From Prevotellaceae bacterium (GTDB taxonomy: Bacteria > Bacteroidota > Bacteroidia > Bacteroidales > UBA932): 7,049 nucleotides of DNA. The position numbers and the translations under genes were made by a program. Where the stretch lies: NCBI GenBank assembly GCA_031254635.1, contig JAIRUB010000214.1, forward strand, positions 1 through 7,049, written 5' to 3'. The notes under the pieces are model-generated. The model was not told the DNA's origin. It saw only the letters and a list, made by a program, of their open reading frames with translations, and did not search any database. Position 1 is the first letter of the stretch. Each line of letters opens with the position of its first letter. Below are positions 1 to 5,224 of the stretch, piece after piece.

Positions 1-47
1 TCCGAAACTGGGGAGTAATACTTAACCAATTTATCATTATCTTTGAC

Positions 48-80
48 CAAAATTAATACTATGAATCCTTACATCGCAAA
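48..80 (-). promoter_or_regulatory. Possible leftward Bacteroidota-type promoter
   Basis: On the minus strand TAATTTTG (48-55) fits the Bacteroidota -7 consensus TAnnTTTG, and TTTG (77-80) lies 21 bases upstream as a candidate -33 element. It would fire toward the left edge, so any gene it serves is outside the window. Such short matches occur by chance in AT-rich DNA, and an opposing -7-like TATCTTTG sits at 38-45. Confidence 0.3.
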
Positions 81-330
81 AGATACATTTACACAAAATT
101 CTTCACAGGCTCGAGAAAAAATTTGCTCAACTTTTTTGGCCTATTTTTTTTCGGTGGGTTTCCCTAAAATTTTATTGTGTCTGTCCGGCAACCATCAGGG
201 TGGGCTAAACAACGATATGTCGAAAATCTATTCGTAAGGAGCGACTAATTATCGCACATAGCAAAGTCGCATATTCTGATACTTGATACCTTAATCTCTT
301 AGTCGTATAATTTCTTTTTACAAAGACCAT

Positions 331-358
331 AAAAAAGGAGCAGATTTTCATCCGCTCC
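331..358 (-). terminator. Rho-independent terminator downstream of the ABC-F gene
   Basis: Read on the minus strand, GGAGCGGAT (350-358) pairs with ATCTGCTCC (337-345) as 9 bp around a GAAA tetraloop, followed at once by six U (331-336). One pair is G-U on this strand. On the opposite strand it would be an A-C mismatch with no U-run after it, so the hairpin is built for leftward transcripts. It lies about 90 bases past the stop codon of the uup-like gene and is probably where that transcript ends. Confidence 0.85.
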
Positions 359-449
359 CCCGGTTAATAACCAAACCTTAAAACCTATGATATGTTTCAT
401 CTGTAACATTGACAAAAAGCGTGCCAAAACTAAGATTTTTAAATTTAAT

Positions 450-2231
450 TTATGCTAACTCGCTTAATTCGAGCCACCTAAAAGTTTTATCGTCCAGTAA
501 TTGATTTACTTCGACAATACTGGTCAATTTTTCCATTAATTCGCTATAATTCAATGAGCCGGAACTCAAATCAAGTTCTAATTGCTGCTTTTTAGCCTCC
601 AATTCGGCTATTTCTTGTTCTAAAGTTTCAAATTCACGTTGCTCCTTATACGACAACTTCTTTTTTTCTGTGACTTTCCCCTGTGGTTTGGGTACATCTT
701 TTTGCTGTTTCAACTGTTGCTTCGATTGTTGTGCCTGCTCTCTCTTGACGTTTTCTTCCTTCCACCAACGATAGTCGGAATAATTGCCGGGGAAATTTTT
801 AATCTCGGCATTTCCGTGAAATACCAGCAAATGGTTAACCACCTTGTCCATAAAATAACGGTCGTGCGACACCACAATCACGCAACCGTTGAACGACTGC
901 AAATAATCTTCCAACACATTTAGCGTAACAATATCCAAATCGTTGGTAGGCTCGTCTAGGATTAAAAAATTCGGATTGCGGATTAACACTGTGCAAAGAT
1001 AGAGCCGTCGCCGCTCGCCGCCGCTGAGCTTAGCCACATAATTGTGTTGCGTTTCGGGCGTAAACTGAAAGTGTTGCAAAAACTGTGAGGCGGTAAGCTT
1101 TTTGCCCTTACCCAATGATATTTCTTCCGCTATTTCGCGTACTACATCAATAACCCTCATCGATTCGTTAAATTCTAATCCCGCCTGACTATAATAGCCG
1201 AAGCGAACAGTTTCGCCCACATCAAACCTACCGCTATCGGGCGGAATTTCTCCCGTCAACATCTTAACGAAGGTTGACTTACCGGTACCGTTATTGCCCA
1301 CAATCCCCAACTTCTCATAACGTTTAAAAATGTAGTGAAAGTCTTTTAAAATTTTTACATCTCCAAAAGATTTAGACACATATTGCGCTTCGAAAATTTT
1401 TGTACCAACGTATGAGGCTTGTACTTTTAACTTCATAATCCCTTGCTCGCGCTGTTGTTTTACCTTTTCTTCCAAATCATAAAAAGCATCAATGCGTGAT
1501 TTGGCTTTCGTTGTTCGCGCTTGCGGCTGACGACGCATCCATTCCAGCTCCCTGCGGAAAAGATTGTTAGCATGGTCGAGTTCGGCGTTTTCGGCGGTAA
1601 TGCGCTCCTGCCGTTTTTCAAGGTAATAGGAATAATTGCCTTTGTATTGGTACAATTTCTTTCTGTCGATTTCAATAATATCGGAACAAACGTGGTCTAA
1701 AAAATAACGGTCGTGCGTCACCATCAGCAAGCTGAGTTTTGAGCGGCGGAGGTAGTCTTCCAACCACTCCGTCATATCTAAATCGAGGTGGTTGGTAGGC
1801 TCGTCTAACAATAATAGGTCCGGCTCAGCGGCCAACACATTAGCCAATGCCACCCGTTTGATTTGTCCGCCTGATAATTCTTCAACTTTTTGCTCAAAGC
1901 AAGTAATGTTTAATTGGGTTAATATTTTTTTTGCCCGCTGCTCGCTTGCACGGTCCTTAATATTATTACAGGCTTGCATTACCGTAGTCCCGTGCAAAAA
2001 TTGCGGATCTTGTTCTAAATAGGCTACGCGAACATCTTTTGGAATCATTATTTCGCCTGCATCAGCCTCTTCTTTGCCGGCAATAATGTTAAGCAGGGTG
2101 GTTTTTCCGGAACCATTTCTGGCAATAAGGCCTATACGCTGCCCCTCATTAATTACGAAGTTGATGTTTTCGAACAACAACAAGGGGCCAAAGGTCTTGG
2201 TGAGATTATTACCCTGAAGGTTAGCAGCCAT
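450..2231 (-). CDS. uup: ABC-F family ATPase, Uup-type
   Basis: Soluble duplicated ABC ATPase of 593 residues without membrane segments. ABC domain 1 has a Walker A ending NGSGKTT (residues 39-45), LSGGQ (119-123), Walker B LLLLDEPTNHLD (139-150) and switch His173. The Arg-rich interdomain linker (about 222-262, with RRQPQARTTKAKSR) corresponds to the ABC-F P-site tRNA-interaction motif. Domain 2 has GNNGTGKST (312-320), LSGGE (402-406), LILDEPTNDLD (423-433) and His456. A charged Gln/Lys stretch leads into a C-terminal coiled coil (about 525-580), which marks the Uup subfamily. In E. coli Uup acts at the ribosome and affects transposon excision; that role here is inferred from family. I chose ATG 2231 over an in-frame TTG at 2255 because the extra residues would be encoded by the terminator hairpin and are not family-like. 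The first Walker A Gly of domain 1 is Ala37. The transcript probably ends at 331-358. Confidence 0.93.
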   Translation of the reverse strand: MAANLQGNNLTKTFGPLLLFENINFVINEGQRIGLIARNGSGKTTLLNIIAGKEEADAGEIMIPKDVRVAYLEQDPQFLHGTTVMQACNNIKDRASEQRAKKILTQLNITCFEQKVEELSGGQIKRVALANVLAAEPDLLLLDEPTNHLDLDMTEWLEDYLRRSKLSLLMVTHDRYFLDHVCSDIIEIDRKKLYQYKGNYSYYLEKRQERITAENAELDHANNLFRRELEWMRRQPQARTTKAKSRIDAFYDLEEKVKQQREQGIMKLKVQASYVGTKIFEAQYVSKSFGDVKILKDFHYIFKRYEKLGIVGNNGTGKSTFVKMLTGEIPPDSGRFDVGETVRFGYYSQAGLEFNESMRVIDVVREIAEEISLGKGKKLTASQFLQHFQFTPETQHNYVAKLSGGERRRLYLCTVLIRNPNFLILDEPTNDLDIVTLNVLEDYLQSFNGCVIVVSHDRYFMDKVVNHLLVFHGNAEIKNFPGNYSDYRWWKEENVKREQAQQSKQQLKQQKDVPKPQGKVTEKKKLSYKEQREFETLEQEIAELEAKKQQLELDLSSGSLNYSELMEKLTSIVEVNQLLDDKTFRWLELSELA

Positions 2232-2259
2232 AAAGAAAAGCCCCGCTATAAGCAAGGCT
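2232..2259 (-). terminator. Terminator-like hairpin between tRNA-Lys and the ABC-F gene
   Basis: On the minus strand AGCCTTGCT (2251-2259) pairs with AGCGGGGCT (2239-2247) as 9 bp with two G-U pairs and a 3-base loop, followed by TTTCTTT up to the ATG of the ABC-F gene. The G-U pairs would be A-C mismatches on the plus strand, so it is oriented for leftward RNA. It starts 8 bases after the tRNA 3' end, so it probably terminates or processes the tRNA transcript. It could also attenuate the ABC-F gene, because no separate promoter is visible between hairpin and start codon. Confidence 0.75.
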
Positions 2260-2266
2260 CAATTTG

Positions 2267-2339
2267 TGACCCCGGAGAGATTCGAACTCTCGACCCATTG
2301 ATTAAGAGTCAATTGCTCTACCAGCTGAGCTACGGAGTC
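2267..2339 (-). tRNA. tRNA-Lys (anticodon CTT)
   Basis: The 73-nt minus-strand sequence folds as a full cloverleaf: acceptor GACTCCG/CGGGGTC (one G-U), D-stem GCTC/GAGC, anticodon stem ATTGA/TCAAT with loop CTCTTAA (anticodon CTT, decoding AAG), a 5-base variable loop, T-stem GAGAG/CTCTC with loop TTCGAAT, and discriminator A. CCA is not encoded (the next bases are CAA), so it must be added by the CCA-adding enzyme. The gene lies between the DUF4270 gene and the ABC-F gene on the same strand, with its own promoter and terminator. Confidence 0.97.
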
Positions 2340-2351
2340 TTATTGGGAGTG

Positions 2352-2381
2352 CAAAGATACACAAAATCCTTTTACGGCAAT
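2352..2381 (-). promoter_or_regulatory. Promoter of tRNA-Lys
   Basis: On the minus strand TATCTTTG (2352-2359) is a match to the Bacteroidota -7 consensus TAnnTTTG, 12 bases before the tRNA 5' end, with ATTG (2378-2381) 18 bases further upstream as the -33 element. The -33 half lies inside the last codons of the DUF4270 gene, so readthrough from that operon into the tRNA is also possible; no terminator is visible between them. Confidence 0.65.
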
Positions 2382-3691
2382 AAAGTATAAGATAATTTTA
2401 TTTTTGCGTTTGGCCCTTTCAATACGCCAAAGGAATAATACGTTCTTTCCAAATCATATATCCTTTGGCCATAATAATCGTAGTAAGAATATAAGGGATA
2501 AATATATAAATGCCTTATATCTTTGTCTTGTGAGTGTGGAATAAATAATCCCTGGCTAAAATAAGTGGGATTATAACTGTATTGCCGCAGTGAACGATTA
2601 AGCAGTCCATCAAACTGACTTAAATAAGTATCAATAAGAAAACTATAGAGGAAAGCAGAGGTATCTTTATAAGCGAATGTAGTCATAACAGGGAAATTAT
2701 CCATATTATAAGTTGGATAATCTATTTGAGTTATCAATTCAAGTCTATTAATCAGCAATTTGGAAGGTTCGCTTCCTAAACTGTCCAACATAGCCTGTAT
2801 TTTTACTTTTACATCATTAAAATCTATATAAGGTTTTACCCCAGCCAAACCTTCTATATAGATATTAGCGGTAGGTTGATCATTAGCCAAATGAACTGAA
2901 CTGTGTTTGTATACGTTAAAATTAGCTAAATCGGGGTTTATATAATACAAATAATAGTGAGCAGTATCATCTTCTACCGATTTGTGATAATAAGTTGTTA
3001 TCCAAGCATTGTTAAAATAGGCTATTCTACCTCCCTGTAATCCTGAAGGCAGAGCAAGGGTGTCCGCAGCTAAGTATAATCCTTTAAATGTTTGTAGGAA
3101 TAAAGTATCATTACTCATTTCTTCTTCTGTAGCATTCATCAAAGCTTGCGCGTATACGGTGCCCAAACGTATTTTTATGGTGTCTTCGCCTCTATACTCA
3201 TAAGGATCCCCAATCGCCATGGAGTTGTAGTCGGGTATCTTTAAAGAATTATTATAGTAATAAATATCCTTGTCCGATTGTAAATCACGATTTAATTGAT
3301 GCAAATAAAGTGTTTGTTGCATCTTGCCTTCGTCTCCAGCAATCACTTTATTGGCTATGGGAATGTGAAGTATAGCTGAATCTAAAATCGCTCCTTCCGG
3401 ATAAGTGAAACTGTTAGTGTATGGAACCATTCTAAAAACAGCACCGGCATAAAACAATCCAAAAGGCTCATTAATCATATATCCAATGCTTCTCACTGAC
3501 TCTCTGGAAGTACATATCGAATCGGTTGCAGCGGTATATATGGGAACAGTAAATTCACGAATGTTCACTTGCAGCAATTGACTGTCGGGAACATAATCCA
3601 ACCCCAGTGTTTTATCTACTTCAATACAAGCATTTAATGAGCACAGGGCTATCAGGCCAATTATAAAAAATTTTATTTTCAAGATCTTCAT
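2372..3691 (-). CDS. DUF4270 family lipoprotein
   Basis: 439-residue predicted lipoprotein. A short Lys-rich start and hydrophobic core (residues 5-19) lead into the lipobox LNAC, so Cys22 should be acylated after signal peptidase II cleavage. The mature protein opens with a motif typical of DUF4270 proteins, LGLDYVP (29-35), and carries YIEGLAGVKPYI (278-289), which resembles the central conserved stretch of the family. The rest is long and strand-rich without membrane helices. Ten of 24 residues at 396-419 are Tyr. The family's function is not known to me; it is widespread in Bacteroidota and often lies beside a short glycogen-synthase-like gene, as here. Its ATG overlaps the upstream stop codon (TAATG), so translation is likely coupled. 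The location is the outer membrane or periplasm; surface exposure cannot be decided from CIEVD after the lipobox. Confidence 0.85.
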   Translation of the reverse strand: MKILKIKFFIIGLIALCSLNACIEVDKTLGLDYVPDSQLLQVNIREFTVPIYTAATDSICTSRESVRSIGYMINEPFGLFYAGAVFRMVPYTNSFTYPEGAILDSAILHIPIANKVIAGDEGKMQQTLYLHQLNRDLQSDKDIYYYNNSLKIPDYNSMAIGDPYEYRGEDTIKIRLGTVYAQALMNATEEEMSNDTLFLQTFKGLYLAADTLALPSGLQGGRIAYFNNAWITTYYHKSVEDDTAHYYLYYINPDLANFNVYKHSSVHLANDQPTANIYIEGLAGVKPYIDFNDVKVKIQAMLDSLGSEPSKLLINRLELITQIDYPTYNMDNFPVMTTFAYKDTSAFLYSFLIDTYLSQFDGLLNRSLRQYSYNPTYFSQGLFIPHSQDKDIRHLYIYPLYSYYDYYGQRIYDLERTYYSFGVLKGPNAKIKLSYTLLP

Positions 3692-4494
3692 TAATCGATT
3701 ATTTTATCGTAAAACATATTATAAGCTGAAATATATTCTTCGCCCTGATAAGCCAATATCGGTTTTTTCAAACCTTTGGCATAGCTTATCAAAGACTGGT
3801 TAACTACCTTGCTGCCTAATATCAATCCATCGGAATATTGGATGGCTAATTTCATAAAATTTTCATAAATTGGCTCCGATAACACTTCCACATCTTTTGC
3901 CTTAATACCCTCCATCAATAATTTCTGCTTGGCGTTATGGTTGAGCGGCTCTGTAAATTGCTCATCATAAAGCGATAACACGATTTTAGAACTTGAAAAC
4001 AAGGGGTCATCTTTATATGCTTTTTTCAAAAAAATAGCCAAAAGGCAAGTAAACCATCCATGACAATGTACAATATCGGGCGACCAGCGTAATTTTTTTA
4101 CTGTTTCCAATACTCCACGTGCAAAAAAGACGCTGCGCTCATCATTATCTTCAAACAATTTTCCTGATTCATCATGCAAAATCGCCCTGCGTTGAAAATA
4201 ATCTTCATTGTCAATAAAATAGATTTGCGTACGTGCAGAGGGCAAGGTAGCTACCTTGATAATCAACGGAGGATCGGTATCGTCAATAATTAAATTCATA
4301 CCCGAAAGGCGAATTACCTCGTGCAACTGATTCCTACGTTCGTTAATACAACCGAAACGAGGCATAAAGGTACGAATTTCGTGCCCCTTATCTTGTATGC
4401 TCTGAGACAATTGCCGAACAAGCGTCGCTATTTCCGACGCCGGAAGATATGGCTCCATTACCGTACTAACGAAAAGGATTCGTGAAGGTTCCAT
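3691..4494 (-). CDS. Glycogen/starch-synthase-like protein, GT5 N-terminal domain only
   Basis: 267-residue cytoplasmic protein resembling the N-terminal Rossmann domain of GT5 glycogen synthase (GlgA). It opens with a beta strand (RILFVSTVMEPYL, 5-17), has MPRFG (44-48), DNDERSVFFARGVLE (107-121, like GlgA DNxERFxFFxRAxLE), DIVHCHGWFTCLL (140-152, the conserved VHCHDW-type motif) and SDGLILGSK (221-229). Full GlgA is about 480 residues. The GT1-type C-terminal half is missing, and the KTGGL-type ADP-glucose motif is replaced by PASEI (18-22). The stop is followed at once by DUF4270, so the shortness is not a local frameshift. Short GlgA-like proteins next to DUF4270 are common in Bacteroidota and are usually named glycogen/starch synthase, but synthase activity is doubtful. 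It is first gene of a likely operon reading from the divergent region at 4495-4638. Confidence 0.8.
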   Translation of the reverse strand: MEPSRILFVSTVMEPYLPASEIATLVRQLSQSIQDKGHEIRTFMPRFGCINERRNQLHEVIRLSGMNLIIDDTDPPLIIKVATLPSARTQIYFIDNEDYFQRRAILHDESGKLFEDNDERSVFFARGVLETVKKLRWSPDIVHCHGWFTCLLAIFLKKAYKDDPLFSSSKIVLSLYDEQFTEPLNHNAKQKLLMEGIKAKDVEVLSEPIYENFMKLAIQYSDGLILGSKVVNQSLISYAKGLKKPILAYQGEEYISAYNMFYDKIID

Positions 4495-4522
4495 TAAGGG
4501 TATATTATACTTACATTAGCCA

Positions 4523-4530
4523 CAAAATTA
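4523..4530 (-). promoter_or_regulatory. Candidate -7 element of the GT5-like/DUF4270 operon
   Basis: On the minus strand TAATTTTG fits the Bacteroidota -7 consensus TAnnTTTG and lies 28 bases before the ATG at 4494, giving a leader of roughly 20 bases. I see no clear TTTG -33 element at the right distance, so this rests on one short motif plus its position upstream of a gene. Confidence 0.45.
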
Positions 4531-4552
4531 CAAATAATCCTTAATATACCAC

Positions 4553-4579
4553 TTGTTTTTTATTAATTTCCTACCTTTG
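4553..4579 (+). promoter_or_regulatory. purN: Candidate promoter of purN
   Basis: TACCTTTG (4572-4579) matches the Bacteroidota -7 consensus, with TTG (4553-4555) 16 bases upstream as a rather close -33 element. The implied leader of about 50 bases contains a perfect AT-only inverted repeat, ATAAATTT/AAATTTAT (4587-4594 and 4603-4610, 8-base spacer), which could be a weak stem or an operator. No purine riboswitch is recognisable. Confidence 0.55.
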
Positions 4580-4638
4580 CTACAAGATAAATTTGTTTAA
4601 TAAAATTTATTTAGCTAATAATTAGAAAGATAACCAAT

Positions 4639-5214
4639 ATGATAAATTTAGCTGTTTTTGCCTCAGGTTCGGGAAGTAATGCTGAAAATTTAGTTCTTTA
4701 TTTCGATAAACACCCGAAAATCAGGGTTAGCTTAATATTGAGTAATAAACTGGACGCCTTTGTCCTGCAGCGGGCAAAACAGTTGAATATTCCTACTGTT
4801 GTTTTTAATAAAGATGATTTTTATCACAGTGACAATGTGTTAAAGGCGTTAGCTGACTATCGGATAGACCGTTTGGTATTAGCCGGTTTTCTTTGGTTAA
4901 TACCTGATAATCTGCTCAAAGCCTTTCCTCAATGCATCATTAACATCCACCCTGCCTTGTTGCCACGCTATGGGGGTAGGGGAATGTATGGAAACCATGT
5001 ACACGAGGCTGTGATAGCTAATGATGAAAAAGAAACCGGTATCACTATCCATTTAGTAGATGCCGAATATGACCATGGAAAAATTTTATTCCAGATAAAA
5101 TGTCCTGTCCTGCCCAATGACACCCCTAAAACTGTGGCCGCTAAAGTACATGTGCTGGAACATCAATATTTCCCTATCGTAGTAGAACAGTGGGCTGTAA
5201 CAGGGAATTTATAA
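4639..5214 (+). CDS. purN: Phosphoribosylglycinamide formyltransferase
   Basis: 191-residue GART enzyme that transfers the formyl group of 10-formyltetrahydrofolate to GAR, the third step of purine synthesis, in the cytosol. The glycine-rich phosphate loop is GSGSN (10-14). The catalytic triad of the family is present as Asn102 and His104 in INIHPALLP (101-109) and Asp145 in DAEYDHG (141-147), equivalent to Asn106, His108 and Asp144 of E. coli PurN. The length is normal for the family. RYGGRGMYG (110-118) follows the active-site loop where E. coli has a different sequence. The gene stands apart from other pur genes in the window and is followed after 10 bases by a secreted protein, so the two are probably co-transcribed without sharing a pathway. 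The start at ATG 4639 gives the family-typical beginning MINLAVFASG. Confidence 0.96.
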   Translation: MINLAVFASGSGSNAENLVLYFDKHPKIRVSLILSNKLDAFVLQRAKQLNIPTVVFNKDDFYHSDNVLKALADYRIDRLVLAGFLWLIPDNLLKAFPQCIINIHPALLPRYGGRGMYGNHVHEAVIANDEKETGITIHLVDAEYDHGKILFQIKCPVLPNDTPKTVAAKVHVLEHQYFPIVVEQWAVTGNL

Positions 5215-5224
5215 TTGATGAGTT

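Larger units (their letters stand above)
1..449. other. Intergenic region with no convincing gene
   Basis: No protein-like reading frame spans this stretch. The longest frame (43-237, plus) opens on TTG, has a composition unlike a folded protein and no recognisable motif, so I do not call it. What can be seen is a pair of TAnnTTTG elements back to back (38-45 plus, 48-55 minus), T-rich runs at 130-150, a GGCAACC-containing segment around 186-215, a perfect 6-bp inverted repeat GCGACT/AGTCGC (241-246 and 265-270, 18-bp spacer), a leftward terminator at 331-358, and the palindrome GGTTAATAACC (362-372). A 23-codon frame from ATG 387 is treated as a finding, not a gene. Confidence 0.6.

Noticed and set aside
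150..215. SAM riboswitch
   Set aside because: Only GGCAACC and a GGTG block are present; the upstream kink-turn and GGCCC segments are not recognisable and no methionine-related gene follows.
43..237. 64-residue plus-strand frame at the left end
   Set aside because: TTG start, odd composition, no motif or transmembrane segment; it crosses the T-rich and GGCAACC stretches that look non-coding.
639..923. Plus-strand frames inside the ABC-F gene (639-923 and 1792-2022) and a minus-strand frame at 1460-1675
   Set aside because: They are shadows of a gene with complete ABC motifs; their Leu/Cys-rich products come from antisense or shifted reading.
2232..2255. Longer ABC-F protein starting from TTG 2255
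   Set aside because: The extra eight residues are encoded by the terminator hairpin and U-tract; the family-like start is MAANLQGNNLTKTFG from ATG 2231.
3691..4494. Glycogen synthase gene broken by a frameshift
   Set aside because: The sequence after the stop is an intact DUF4270 gene overlapping by one base, and no C-terminal GT1 domain is found in any frame; short forms are known in this phylum.
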